Below, piece after piece: positions 37,320-47,135 of a stretch of DNA of 60,594 nucleotides. The position numbers were made by a program, and so were the translations under genes. The notes beneath the pieces were generated by a model. The model saw nothing but the letters and a program-made list of their open reading frames with translations, was not told where the DNA came from and searched no databases. Origin of the DNA: a virus; the IMG/VR virus record IMGVR_UViG_3300042549_005527, positions 1 to 60,594 of that record; one strand, 5' to 3'. Numbering within the stretch: the first letter of the stretch is position 1; every line of letters begins with the position of its first letter.

Positions 37320-39551
37320 TTGGATTTCAATTTAAAAGGGCTAGCAAAAAAAGAAGTGGTTGTTCACGAAGCACCCACTGCTGATATTGCAGATGCTAGA
37401 CATCGTGCAATGATGGATGCCATTGCTCCGTATGCAAAAAAATCTCAACAATCCAATGTAACTCCTGTTTACATAAATTACAAAACTCGCAACACAAAAC
37501 TGGTACTGGTGTTGTTACCAGAGTGGGCTCCTGAAATGCCACCATTCAATCTAGCTAGACTCAGCGGTATTGCCAAGAGTGCTGGATACGAAACCACTAT
37601 CATGGATCTCAATATTCGTGCATACAACGAATATGTAAACAACTGGGAGCCCAACAACAAGTTGCCATTTAGACTGTGGGATCCTAGCGCAACATGGCAT
37701 TGGTTAGGCAACACATACATGCAAGACATACATCCTTTGTTGGAACCGTTGTTGATGAAAGCCTGCGACGAAATACAAGCAACTCGGCCGGAGATTGTAG
37801 GGTTCAGTCAATACTACACCAACGAAGAGCCTACCAAATGGATGGCACAAGAGTTGAAACGTAGAATGCCCAATTTGAAAATTGCAGTAGGTGGTAGCAA
37901 TGTTCAGAAGTCCTGGTTCAACGCACATCCTTACTATGATTACATTGTCAACGGAGAAGGCGAACAGGTGCTGCTGGAGATACTGGACGAGATTGAAGCG
38001 GGTATATCCAACAACAAACAACAGTATATCAAGCAACCAGAAGGTCAACGTATCAATCTCAATGATCTTCCTATGCCAGATTATGAAAGCATTGATTTTA
38101 GCCAGTATTGTATACCCAATGGAGTTAATAGTGAGATCAGTCGAGGATGCACAGCCAAGTGTACGTTCTGCGAAGAAACACACTTCTGGAAGTATAGACA
38201 ACGGCAGGCAGTTGACTTGGTACAGGAAATTGAATGGCTATACTACAACAAAGGAACAGATGTTATTTGGTTCATCGATAGTCTGGTCAATGGAAACTTA
38301 AAAGAACTACGTGCGTTTTGTAAGGCAGTGGTAGCCAAGGGGTTAAAAATACATTGGACAGGATATGCTCGTTGCGACGGACGTATGGACTTGGAATATT
38401 TTAAAGATCTAAAAGAAGGTGGCTGCATTATCCTAAACTATGGTATTGAATCCGGAAGTCAACGGGTACTGGATGACATGGCCAAAGGTGTGACAGTGGC
38501 TGAGATGGAACAGAACTTTAAAGATGGGAAACAAGTAGGCATCTTTGCAGCCACCAATTGGATTGTGGGATTCCCTACAGAAGAATTGCAGGATTTTGCA
38601 GACAGTATGACACTGTTGTGGCGTATAAGAAACATGAATGTAAACAACGTTGGAGCTGGATTGGGATTTGGATTAGGACCAGAAACCATTGTGGGACAAA
38701 ATCCTCACAAGTTCAACGTAGCTTGGCACAAGTATCAAAATCATTGGATCACTCAGGATTTTAGAAAAGGTGGCACACATGTAATGACTCGTGTGAAAAC
38801 ATTTCATATGTTTATTGACTTTATGAAAGGATGCACTGAGCAACACTTTGATTATCCCATCAGGTACTCGCTGGCCAAAGAACATTATAAAATCAAACTG
38901 CACAACATCAACTTGGTCAAGGAAGTTGAATATGAACAATTTGATTACAACATTATCAAACCCAACATCAGTCCTTTTGCGGATGCACTGGTAAATGAAA
39001 TGTGGCCATTCTTTCGCATGTTATGGAAAACCAGAGGCGGCTACGATGCAGTGATCAAGTTTGATCCAGATATCGATCTTAGAGAATTTGGTAGTCAGTT
39101 CGGCCCTGGCATGTACACAGCAACATTCAACTTTTCTATCAATGATCAAGGTCAGTGGTCTGCAGATTTTGATTACGTGTTTGATCAAATTGATAATCCC
39201 TACGATGATAGACCTGTTGAAGATGGCCGTCGTGGTCCTTTCTATGCACAAGATTATAGTCGTATGACCACAAACACTGCAACTCGTGCTCGCAAATTGG
39301 CCAAGCCTACATGGAGTGATGATACAGGTCGCAGTGATTCTGATTTTTGGGAAATGCTGGTAGAAGAAGAACGTCTAAACAAAACCACGGACTTTTCTTT
39401 CAAGTATCATTATGTGGGCACAGGTGACTGGAGTGACATCTCTCAGTATGTGGTTGCTGTTGCCGACAAGTCCGATGTTGTTATACCAGAAAAAGAAACA
39501 ATGTTTTCTATTCCATTGACTAGCATAAAAAGGATCAACGATGGGCAGTAG
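37320..39551 (+). CDS. B12-binding-domain-type radical SAM protein
   Basis: A 743-residue protein, TTG start with AAGGAG 6 bp upstream. Residues about 60-220 resemble a cobalamin-binding Rossmann domain (LVLLPEWAPEMPPFNLARLS and IAVGGSNVQKSWFNAHPYYDYIVNGEGE), but the cobalt-ligating DxHxxG motif is not seen. The radical SAM core has SRGCTAKCTFC (Cys277, Cys281, Cys284) and an ILNYGIESGSQ block. About 250 residues follow, probably substrate-binding. This layout is used for methyl or ring-forming transfers on unactivated carbons. Substrate unknown. Confidence 0.82.
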   Translation: MDFNLKGLAKKEVVVHEAPTADIADARHRAMMDAIAPYAKKSQQSNVTPVYINYKTRNTKLVLVLLPEWAPEMPPFNLARLSGIAKSAGYETTIMDLNIRAYNEYVNNWEPNNKLPFRLWDPSATWHWLGNTYMQDIHPLLEPLLMKACDEIQATRPEIVGFSQYYTNEEPTKWMAQELKRRMPNLKIAVGGSNVQKSWFNAHPYYDYIVNGEGEQVLLEILDEIEAGISNNKQQYIKQPEGQRINLNDLPMPDYESIDFSQYCIPNGVNSEISRGCTAKCTFCEETHFWKYRQRQAVDLVQEIEWLYYNKGTDVIWFIDSLVNGNLKELRAFCKAVVAKGLKIHWTGYARCDGRMDLEYFKDLKEGGCIILNYGIESGSQRVLDDMAKGVTVAEMEQNFKDGKQVGIFAATNWIVGFPTEELQDFADSMTLLWRIRNMNVNNVGAGLGFGLGPETIVGQNPHKFNVAWHKYQNHWITQDFRKGGTHVMTRVKTFHMFIDFMKGCTEQHFDYPIRYSLAKEHYKIKLHNINLVKEVEYEQFDYNIIKPNISPFADALVNEMWPFFRMLWKTRGGYDAVIKFDPDIDLREFGSQFGPGMYTATFNFSINDQGQWSADFDYVFDQIDNPYDDRPVEDGRRGPFYAQDYSRMTTNTATRARKLAKPTWSDDTGRSDSDFWEMLVEEERLNKTTDFSFKYHYVGTGDWSDISQYVVAVADKSDVVIPEKETMFSIPLTSIKRINDGQ

Positions 39552-40320
39552 ATGTTTTGCATTCGGATGCAGTTATACAAAATGGATATGGCCCACATGG
39601 GCAGATTTTGTTGGTGTTAACTTTGACAATTACTACAACAGCGGTCGTGGCGGTGCCTCTAATTCTTTTATCATGAACAAACTGATAGAAGTCGACCATC
39701 AGTATAAATTTGATCCAAAAACAGATTATGTAATTATCATGCTGACAGGAATTAATAGATTTAGTTTCTATCACAATAATGACTGGAGAACATTTGGAGA
39801 AATGTCAGACTATGTTCGTTCTAGGGATGGTCGTAATGCGTCAGTTAGACCATATTTTCCAAAGCTACAACCATTTGCTACAGATCTATGGAATTTGGAT
39901 TGGGCAATTTATAACACCTGGATTTCTGTTGTTGCAATGAAGAATTTGCTTGTTGCAAAAAACATACCTCATAAGATAGTGATAGGTTTAAAGATAAATG
40001 AGCTTCTTCCAGGAAGTGGTGTTAATGCAAAGTCTGTTGAAAAACTTGCAGAAGTGAATGAAATTGCAGACATTGCTTATGGACTATATCCCCCTCCTCA
40101 ACAAGTGCAGATTGAGTTTCGTGATGGAACCAAAGACGGTCATCCCAGCATAATGGCACATCACAAATACGCTAATATGCATTTTCCGCAATTTGACACA
40201 GACATCAGTGCTGAGTTTTACAAAACAATGACACAAAAAATGGATATGAGTTCGCCCAACGCATGTGCAACCGCATTTGAAAAATCACTACTTGAATACA
40301 AAAATATCAAAAGAATCTAA
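39541..40320 (+). CDS. SGNH/GDSL-like hydrolase (259 aa)
   Basis: Block I CFAFGCSYTKW with the candidate nucleophile Ser at the CSY, an Asn/Gly segment in GRGGASNSF, IIMLTGINRF, and block V KDGHPSIMAHHKYA with the Asp-His pair. Such proteins remove or transfer acyl groups on glycans. It overlaps the radical SAM gene by 11 bp and is the first of three consecutive SGNH genes. Confidence 0.72.
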   Translation: MGSRCFAFGCSYTKWIWPTWADFVGVNFDNYYNSGRGGASNSFIMNKLIEVDHQYKFDPKTDYVIIMLTGINRFSFYHNNDWRTFGEMSDYVRSRDGRNASVRPYFPKLQPFATDLWNLDWAIYNTWISVVAMKNLLVAKNIPHKIVIGLKINELLPGSGVNAKSVEKLAEVNEIADIAYGLYPPPQQVQIEFRDGTKDGHPSIMAHHKYANMHFPQFDTDISAEFYKTMTQKMDMSSPNACATAFEKSLLEYKNIKRI

Positions 40321-40321
40321 C

Positions 40322-41074
40322 ATGAAACAAAATACACTGTTAATTGTAGGATGCAGCAACGCAGCAGGTTCTGAAATTGACGGAACTGGTGACAGCGTTT
40401 ACAACAGACAGCATTCGTTTGGAAATCTGTTGGCCAATCAGTTGAATTGCGTAGCAGTCAATGTTGCATCAAACGGTGCCACTAATCAAACTATCGCTCG
40501 CACCGCAATAGAGTGGATCAACAAACATTATAACGCAGATACCATGAATCTATCAGTGTTGGTAGCATGGACAGAAAGTTCTAGGTTAGAACTTCCAATG
40601 CACAGAGAAACTTGGTATGAACAATGGGACGTTGCAACAGATTACGTATCAGCTGCATCTAGAGATTTCATTCGTGTAAACTTTGGCTACAAAGGCGGCA
40701 ATGCCGAAGAAGAAAAAATTATTTCTAAATGTCAGGAATTCATGTCCAACAACCTTGCGTACCTAGAAATACAAAGTGCCAATTTGGTTTTGCAAATACA
40801 GTATTTTTTAAAGTGCTTGCAAGTTCCATACATAATGTGTAATACTATGCATATGTTCAACGACTACAAACATCTGAAGCCGTATCTAGATCAAATTGAT
40901 AAAACCCGTTACATGGATCTACAAGACAACAACAATTGTTTTTATTGGAAATATCGTAATGCAGGATACAGTAACCCCAAGGCCAAGTATTGGCATCATG
41001 ATGAAATTCCTCACGAGATGTATTCTCATGACCTGTACAACTTCTACGTTAATAAATATAATGTAGGTACTTAA
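40322..41074 (+). CDS. SGNH-like hydrolase (250 aa)
   Basis: From the ATG at 40322, just after the previous stop. VGCSNAAGSEI is block I, with an ASNGATNQTI Asn block; the C-terminal WHHDEIPHEMYSHDLY takes the place of DxxH, so the catalytic His/Asp arrangement is atypical. Role in acyl chemistry is inferred from family and neighbours. Confidence 0.62.
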   Translation: MKQNTLLIVGCSNAAGSEIDGTGDSVYNRQHSFGNLLANQLNCVAVNVASNGATNQTIARTAIEWINKHYNADTMNLSVLVAWTESSRLELPMHRETWYEQWDVATDYVSAASRDFIRVNFGYKGGNAEEEKIISKCQEFMSNNLAYLEIQSANLVLQIQYFLKCLQVPYIMCNTMHMFNDYKHLKPYLDQIDKTRYMDLQDNNNCFYWKYRNAGYSNPKAKYWHHDEIPHEMYSHDLYNFYVNKYNVGT

Positions 41075-41078
41075 TTAA

Positions 41079-41753
41079 ATGAAAAGAAAATTGTTTGTAG
41101 CAGGGTGCAGTATCAGCGATTACACAGATATTGAACACCCATATGGTGAAGTGTTGTCTGAGTTGCTGAACTTTGATTATGTACATGAAGGTGCGGGCGC
41201 TGGCAGCAATTCTCGTATCTGGAGAAAAATTACTGATCATGTGTTGAATGGTAATCTCACACAAAATGATTTGCTTATTGTTCAGTATACAGAAGTAACT
41301 AGAACAGAATTTTGGAGTGCTCTGGCCCCTGCTGGCATCAAAGATACCAGTCCTCCGGGAGAACCTTACTGCGATGGCGGGCGAGTGATCCGGTGGAAGC
41401 CTTATGCAAGTGCTTGGCAACCAAACAAGGAAGAAGTAGAATTCTTTGAACAGTACGAGAAATATTTTGTCAGTGTTGAATTTGCCAAACAAAACTTTCG
41501 GGTCAACAATTATAACTTTCAGCAGATGTTGAAAAATCACAACATCAATGTTGTATTTTTAACAACAACTAGGATTTTAAATCCTGACTACCAATACATT
41601 ACAGATCATTTCTTGCCCAATGAATTCAAAGACAACACATCGTCTGACAAGACAATGAATCTAAGAACTGGCGATACTTGCCATTTTAGTCAACTTGGAC
41701 ACAATATTACTGCCAACAAACTCAAACTACATATAGAAAAACTAGGATTATGA
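41079..41753 (+). CDS. SGNH-like hydrolase (224 aa)
   Basis: VAGCSISDY block I near residue 9, EGAGAGSNSRIW Asn block, LLIVQYTEVTRTEF, and a C-terminal GDTCHFSQLGHNI as the His-containing block V. Third in the SGNH series. It overlaps the next gene by 4 bp. Confidence 0.62.
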   Translation: MKRKLFVAGCSISDYTDIEHPYGEVLSELLNFDYVHEGAGAGSNSRIWRKITDHVLNGNLTQNDLLIVQYTEVTRTEFWSALAPAGIKDTSPPGEPYCDGGRVIRWKPYASAWQPNKEEVEFFEQYEKYFVSVEFAKQNFRVNNYNFQQMLKNHNINVVFLTTTRILNPDYQYITDHFLPNEFKDNTSSDKTMNLRTGDTCHFSQLGHNITANKLKLHIEKLGL

Positions 41754-43177
41754 AATACAAATTACCATTTTTTTACGACTACGTGTTACCCAACACTGTA
41801 ATGCCCAATGCGCTGGCTCCTGAGATGGGAGTAGTAAATTACATTCACACCATGTATTCCAATAGACTCAAGACTGAAAGTTTTTTTGACGAAGACTTGG
41901 ATCTGGAAAAAAATCCAATGGAACGTATGTTTGGAAAATCATATGGTCATTGGCCCAACAGTGTAAGGATGAATGGATCTCATGTTCGTGCGCCTTGCTT
42001 TCACAGCAGATTAGACATTTATGAAAATTCTGTTTACTTTGGAAAACAAACTCAACATGCAGATGGATTTCAACGATATGTGTATCCTATCAAAGTGACA
42101 CCTCATTTTAACAAATTCACCGGATTTGATCAAGTTGGCAGCAAGTTGAATGGAGAGTACTTCTGGAAACACATTTCTGCAGAAGTGTTGCAAGATCTGC
42201 GTGAAAGAAAAGCAATTGTTTTCTTAGACTGGGTAAATGAAAACTTTATTGAAAACTCAGAATACAAAGAACTGCACCACGGTTTGAAATACAGTGGCAT
42301 TCCAAAAGAACAAATTATTCTTGCTGTCAACAGTTTCAATGCACAGCAGGTTTACGAATCCTGGTTCACCCCAGAGGAAAGACAACTGCAAGTAAGAAGT
42401 TTTCCTTTCTTGTTGTGCAACATGTCTTGGCATTATGCAGCCAATCCTGATCGTAGAATGACTGAACAATCATTTAATGCCAGCAGAGACCAAATAAGAA
42501 AACACTGTTTTGTTTTTCCTAATCGTCGTGCAAGAGATCACAGAGTTGCAATGCTTCACAAACTTGCAGCAGACGATTTGTTGGACAAAGGCGATTGGAG
42601 TTTTCTTGATCAAATGACAGTAGACCACGGAACATCAGTTTCCAGGAATCTAAACATTGTGTTGGATCAAGAACGCACTGACAAGTTGTATCAACAGTTA
42701 CCGCACAGTTTGGAAACAGAGCCAGACAGCAAATATCTAACTGTGAGTGGGTGGGGCGACATGCACAGCAAGCAAAGCGAAAACTCTTACTTGTACATTG
42801 CCTCAGAAACTTATGTACATGGTGAGTATAGATCTTTTACAGAAAAAGTTTTCAAACCACTTGCCAACTTCCAGCCGTTTTTGTTTATAGCATTTCCTGG
42901 AGCATTGGAACAATTGAAGCGATTGGGCTTTAAGACATTTGCTCCGTTCATTGACGAAAGTTATGATCGAGAAACTGATCTGTCTCGTCGCATACATATG
43001 ATTGCAGCTGAAGTTGCTAGAATTTGTGCAATGAGCAAGGAAGAATTACACAATTGGTATTGGAGCATGGAAGATACTCTAATATACAATCACCGTCACC
43101 TATTGGAAATTTACAAAAATGAACCAATGACACTTGGTGTCATTCAGGAATTGCATCAAAAAGTTACTTCTTGGTAA
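41750..43177 (+). CDS. Putative glycosyltransferase (475 aa), SEKxF/DESYD family
   Basis: The C-terminal 200 residues carry YLYIASETYVHGEYRSFTEKVF, QPFLFIAFPGALEQLKRLGFKTF and FIDESYDRETD, a pattern shared with the genes at 44327 and 45723 and recurrent in aquatic phages. The layout (donor-site Glu plus a conserved Gly/Pro turn) resembles GT-B exostosin or fucosyltransferase-type enzymes, but that is tentative. The N-terminal half has no clear motif. It sits between the SGNH genes and RmlC. Confidence 0.55.
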   Translation: MKYKLPFFYDYVLPNTVMPNALAPEMGVVNYIHTMYSNRLKTESFFDEDLDLEKNPMERMFGKSYGHWPNSVRMNGSHVRAPCFHSRLDIYENSVYFGKQTQHADGFQRYVYPIKVTPHFNKFTGFDQVGSKLNGEYFWKHISAEVLQDLRERKAIVFLDWVNENFIENSEYKELHHGLKYSGIPKEQIILAVNSFNAQQVYESWFTPEERQLQVRSFPFLLCNMSWHYAANPDRRMTEQSFNASRDQIRKHCFVFPNRRARDHRVAMLHKLAADDLLDKGDWSFLDQMTVDHGTSVSRNLNIVLDQERTDKLYQQLPHSLETEPDSKYLTVSGWGDMHSKQSENSYLYIASETYVHGEYRSFTEKVFKPLANFQPFLFIAFPGALEQLKRLGFKTFAPFIDESYDRETDLSRRIHMIAAEVARICAMSKEELHNWYWSMEDTLIYNHRHLLEIYKNEPMTLGVIQELHQKVTSW

Positions 43178-43183
43178 TATTAT

Positions 43184-43729
43184 ATGAACTACAAAAACAA
43201 AAATTGGAAAGATGTTGATGTTGGGTATTTGAAAACGTTTGAGATTGAGGTGCCTGTCTATACTCCTGCGGTATATAGAGAGTATCGAGGTGAAATTTTC
43301 ACAACGTATCATTCCGAAGCACATCCTGTAAACAAACGATTGCCACCCGGCTGTGCTGTGCATGGAAGATTTTCAAAATCTTATGCAGGCGTGTTAAGAG
43401 GACTGCACTACGATACAAAGACATGGAAGCTGGTGCAAGCGTTGGTTGGTGACATATATCTTGTGGTGCTGGATGTTAGGCCAGGATCGTCCACATACGG
43501 CAAATGGGAATCTTATGTGATCAGTGAGCACACACGAGATCAAGTTCTGGTACCCCCAGGCTTTGCCAACGGACACTATGCGTTAACAGATTGTATTTTT
43601 CATTACAATTTGTTTTACGAAGGTGAGTATGTTGATGAAAATTCTCAAGGAGTAATCAAATGGAACGATCCAAAGTTTGATATTGAATGGCCCACCACAA
43701 CTCCTATTTTACAAAGGCGAGACAGATGA
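43184..43729 (+). CDS. rmlC: RmlC-like dTDP-4-keto-6-deoxyglucose 3,5-epimerase
   Basis: A 181-residue cupin-fold epimerase. FSKSYAGVLRGLHYDTKTWK has the catalytic His75 and Lys82 pattern. VGDIYLVVLDVRPGSSTYGKW and VPPGFANGHYALTD are family blocks, and the length is standard. The usual substrate lies on the path to L-rhamnose and related 6-deoxysugars. RmlA, RmlB and RmlD are not in this window, so precursors may come from the host. Stop overlaps the next start (ATGA). Confidence 0.85.
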   Translation: MNYKNKNWKDVDVGYLKTFEIEVPVYTPAVYREYRGEIFTTYHSEAHPVNKRLPPGCAVHGRFSKSYAGVLRGLHYDTKTWKLVQALVGDIYLVVLDVRPGSSTYGKWESYVISEHTRDQVLVPPGFANGHYALTDCIFHYNLFYEGEYVDENSQGVIKWNDPKFDIEWPTTTPILQRRDR

Positions 43730-44355
43730 TACACAACTTAAATCAACATGAAATTGTTAGAGATATAGATATTACAAAGGAAGACCTAATCAAGTTCGAA
43801 GAACTGATTGTGTCACATTGGGAATCAGCAAAGATACGTGGGCCAGTGCATCTGTCGCACGGTAACGAAGAACCGCTGATAGAAATTTTTAAAAGAATCA
43901 AAACAACTGATTGGGTATTTTCCACATGGCGCAGTCATTATCATGCGCTGCTAAAAGGCATAGATCCTAACTGGATAGAAAGCGAAATACTTGCAGGTAA
44001 ATCTATTACATTGTGCAACATTGATCAACACTTTTATTCCAGTGCAATTGTGTCGGCTACACTGCCCATTGCATTAGGTGTGGCGCAGGCAATCAAACGA
44101 GATGGTGGTACCGATAAGGTATGGTGTTTCGTTGGTGATATGAGTTTCGAAGGTGGTATATTTTATGAAGTACACAAGTATGCCAGAAACTTTGATCTAC
44201 CTTTGTATTTTATTGTAGAAGACAACGGTATTTCTACCTATACTCCAACAGAAGTAACATGGAACAAAAAGCGAGATATCCCCACAGATGTCATGCACTA
44301 CACATACAAATCAAAGTACCCGCATTATGGCTCAGGAAAATGGATTGCCTTTTAA
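43726..44355 (+). CDS. TPP-dependent E1-alpha-like subunit
   Basis: A 209-residue protein from the ATG at 43726. The thiamine-diphosphate motif GDMSFEGG...EDNG (Gly137-Asp138 to Asn167) and SAIVSATLPIALGVAQAIKR are those of pyruvate/branched-chain dehydrogenase E1 alpha. It is shorter than bacterial E1 alpha (over 300 residues). The matching E1-beta-like half lies at 53647. No E2 or E3 gene is present, so it is more likely a sugar- or acyl-modifying carboligase or decarboxylase than a full dehydrogenase. The 3' end overlaps the next gene by 29 bp. Confidence 0.8.
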   Translation: MIHNLNQHEIVRDIDITKEDLIKFEELIVSHWESAKIRGPVHLSHGNEEPLIEIFKRIKTTDWVFSTWRSHYHALLKGIDPNWIESEILAGKSITLCNIDQHFYSSAIVSATLPIALGVAQAIKRDGGTDKVWCFVGDMSFEGGIFYEVHKYARNFDLPLYFIVEDNGISTYTPTEVTWNKKRDIPTDVMHYTYKSKYPHYGSGKWIAF

Positions 44356-45730
44356 ATTAGTTTACTCTCATTGGTATAAAACAAGCGAGGGAGAATTTCC
44401 TGTTGCAAATGGTCTCCATCCGTCTACTGCCGAGTGGATTGTAACTCACATACAAGACAACAATCTGCTGCATGACAACAGACCATTTTTGAGAATAAAC
44501 AAAATTGACAGTTTGTATTTTTACAATGTTCCAGACTCTGGGCATTTCTTTAGGCATTCTGATTTTTACTATCATTTTGAAAAAAAGTTTTCGTTTGACA
44601 GCATAGTAAAAGAATCCGAAGTAAACGATTCTGATGCTGTGTATTTTTATCCAATAGAACTGGATTGTAATGCAACACAGTTCTTAACAGGTCAACATCC
44701 ATTTGTATTGAATGGACAGTCCGTAGACTATGTGTTTAAAAATACCTTTACCAACGGCATGTTGAATCTTATCAAAGCTGGCCGGGTCAAGATACTGTTT
44801 GTCAACATCATTGATCCTTGTACAGATATTGAAGTACTTGATGCAATTGAACACATGTTGGAAGAAATAGGAATTCCTGCACATCATGCAGTGTTCTTGC
44901 AGGGCAACACAAAAACAGACTACAAGGGAAAATTGCAGATAATAGGCAGTAAAATTTCTTTGTATCAAATATCAAATCAAATGGACAAGTATCCTCACAA
45001 TACCGGTCTTGGTTATATCAGTGATTATGTGAGAGAACAAGACATTGATGCAACAACTATTCGTCCTAACAAGTTTCTGTCCTTTAATAGAATCATGCGG
45101 CCGCATAGGGTAGCCCTATGTTATCTAGCAATCAAACATGAACTATTGGACACTGGAACTTTTAGTTTTTTACATATAGTAGAAGACAGTGTTGTTCCCA
45201 AGTTATCAATGTTGGTTGACCGAACTGACCAGTTTGATATTATAGCAGAAAAAATACACAAACTGGTGCCGTTGGAAATAGATACACATCATTTGGACAC
45301 TGCAAGTAAAAAATCATTCTACACTGTTGATATAAACAAAAAAGATCTATACAACAACAGTTATGTTCACATAACCACCGAAACACAATTTGATCAATAT
45401 TCAACACCATTCTTTTCTGAAAAAACTTGGCGCCCAATTTTGAATCTACAACCTTTTATCTACCTGGGAAACTATCAAGCATTAAATACACTTAGAACAC
45501 TGGGATTCAAAACATTTCATCCTTTTATAGACGAAAGTTATGATCAAGAACCTGATCCTAAAAAACGGTTTTCAATGATTGAAACACAAATTAAGAAGTT
45601 TGCACACATGACAACACAACAGGTACATGATTGGTACCATTCCATAACAGACATACTGTTGCATAATCAGCAACTGTTGTACACTTTTAAAAATTATAAT
45701 CCAGTTGATGAGTTGTTACAGCATGAGTAA
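44327..45730 (+). CDS. Putative glycosyltransferase (467 aa), paralogue B
   Basis: From the ATG at 44327; FKLVYSHWYKTSEGEFPVANG aligns with the start of the next gene. C-terminal FSEKTWRPILNLQPFIYLGN, LRTLGFKTFHPF and IDESYDQEPDPKKR define the family. A middle FNRIMRPHRVALCYLAIKH is also shared with the other paralogues. The Lys/Arg-Pro residues and the conserved Glu suggest nucleotide-sugar binding. Function is inferred only. Confidence 0.55.
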   Translation: MAQENGLPFKLVYSHWYKTSEGEFPVANGLHPSTAEWIVTHIQDNNLLHDNRPFLRINKIDSLYFYNVPDSGHFFRHSDFYYHFEKKFSFDSIVKESEVNDSDAVYFYPIELDCNATQFLTGQHPFVLNGQSVDYVFKNTFTNGMLNLIKAGRVKILFVNIIDPCTDIEVLDAIEHMLEEIGIPAHHAVFLQGNTKTDYKGKLQIIGSKISLYQISNQMDKYPHNTGLGYISDYVREQDIDATTIRPNKFLSFNRIMRPHRVALCYLAIKHELLDTGTFSFLHIVEDSVVPKLSMLVDRTDQFDIIAEKIHKLVPLEIDTHHLDTASKKSFYTVDINKKDLYNNSYVHITTETQFDQYSTPFFSEKTWRPILNLQPFIYLGNYQALNTLRTLGFKTFHPFIDESYDQEPDPKKRFSMIETQIKKFAHMTTQQVHDWYHSITDILLHNQQLLYTFKNYNPVDELLQHE

Positions 45731-47132
45731 GCAATATAAATTGATATATTCCAATTGGGTGCAAGCCGGTGGCAGATCAGTGCCAGTGGCCAACGGTATG
45801 CATACTGCGGTAAATGAGTGGATCAAGGTATTGTCACATACCGGTAATCTGCAGGTGCAAGGACAATATGATAGAATTTCACAAATAGAAAGTCAGTTTC
45901 AGATTCCTAATTCTGGAATTATTTTTAAACATTCAAATTTTTACTACTACTTTAAGAAATGCTATCCGCTTGAAAATATAATCAGCGAAGATGATATTGA
46001 AGACAATGACAATTGTGTTTACATATATCCTATCGAAATTGAAGGAGCCAATGTTGATCATGTGTACACCGGATTCAACTTTGAATTGAATGGAAATGAT
46101 TATGCATACCATTTTTCAAATACTATATCTGATAAACTAAGAACACATCTTAAAACTGGCAAAGTTAAAATAGTATTTTCACAGTTAACAGAACCTTCTT
46201 ATAGTGAAGTAACATTGAAAAACACCGAGGACTATTTGAGGAAACTAGGAATTCCAGGTAGTAGTATTGGATTCTTGTTTGGTAATGTAAGAAATGACTT
46301 TCATGAAAAAAATCTAGGAACAGCACGTCAGGGTACTGCACATGCTACACTGCATCAACAGGTAGACATTGGTTGTAGATACCCTATGGACATGTCGTCG
46401 TTGGGATATCGATGCGACTATGTTCGCGAGTCTGACTTGAACCCAACCTTAATTAGACCAAAAAAGTTTTTGTCTTGGAACAGAACAATGAACCGAGCAC
46501 ATAGAATGGCTCTGTGTCATGTTGCAATCAAATACAATTTACTAGCTGATGGCATCTTTAGTTTTTTACACAGTATTCCTATACATGATCCTGTGTCAGA
46601 AGTAAAAACATTGGTAAGCGGCACCGATCAAGAAATTGCTGACATTATCAAAACTATCGAGTCCATGCTGCCGTACGAAGTCGATACACAAAATCTTACC
46701 CCTGATGGAAAAATGGGTTTTCAAACCAATGAAAACAACAAAAAAGAAATATATGCAGACACATATCTGCACATCACTTCTGAAACACAGTTTGATTCTG
46801 TATCAAGTCCGTTCTTGTCAGAAAAAACATTTAGGCCCATATTGAATCTACAACCTTTTATCTATCTAGGAAATTACAAAGCCTTGGAAGAAATACGCAG
46901 GTTGGGATTCAAAACATTTCATCCTTATATAGACGAAAGTTATGATCAAGAACTGCAACCTGTTAGACGATTTGAATTGATAGAAAAACAAATTAAACGA
47001 TTTGCAGATATGGATATACAAGAATTGCACGATTGGTATTATTCTGTTGTGGATATTTTGATACATAACCAGCGGCACTTCTTGAGTCTGATCAATTATA
47101 ATCCTCTTGAGGATTTCTTAAACACATTATAA
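45723..47132 (+). CDS. Putative glycosyltransferase (469 aa), paralogue C
   Basis: From the ATG at 45723, overlapping paralogue B by 8 bp. KLIYSNWVQAGGRSVPVANG, WNRTMNRAHRMALCHVAIKY, FLSEKTFRPILNLQPFIYLG and DESYDQELQ show a tandem duplication with paralogue B. A third, more distant copy lies at 41750. Likely acts on the same glycan as its neighbours. Confidence 0.55.
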   Translation: MSKQYKLIYSNWVQAGGRSVPVANGMHTAVNEWIKVLSHTGNLQVQGQYDRISQIESQFQIPNSGIIFKHSNFYYYFKKCYPLENIISEDDIEDNDNCVYIYPIEIEGANVDHVYTGFNFELNGNDYAYHFSNTISDKLRTHLKTGKVKIVFSQLTEPSYSEVTLKNTEDYLRKLGIPGSSIGFLFGNVRNDFHEKNLGTARQGTAHATLHQQVDIGCRYPMDMSSLGYRCDYVRESDLNPTLIRPKKFLSWNRTMNRAHRMALCHVAIKYNLLADGIFSFLHSIPIHDPVSEVKTLVSGTDQEIADIIKTIESMLPYEVDTQNLTPDGKMGFQTNENNKKEIYADTYLHITSETQFDSVSSPFLSEKTFRPILNLQPFIYLGNYKALEEIRRLGFKTFHPYIDESYDQELQPVRRFELIEKQIKRFADMDIQELHDWYYSVVDILIHNQRHFLSLINYNPLEDFLNTL

Positions 47133-47135
47133 ATT

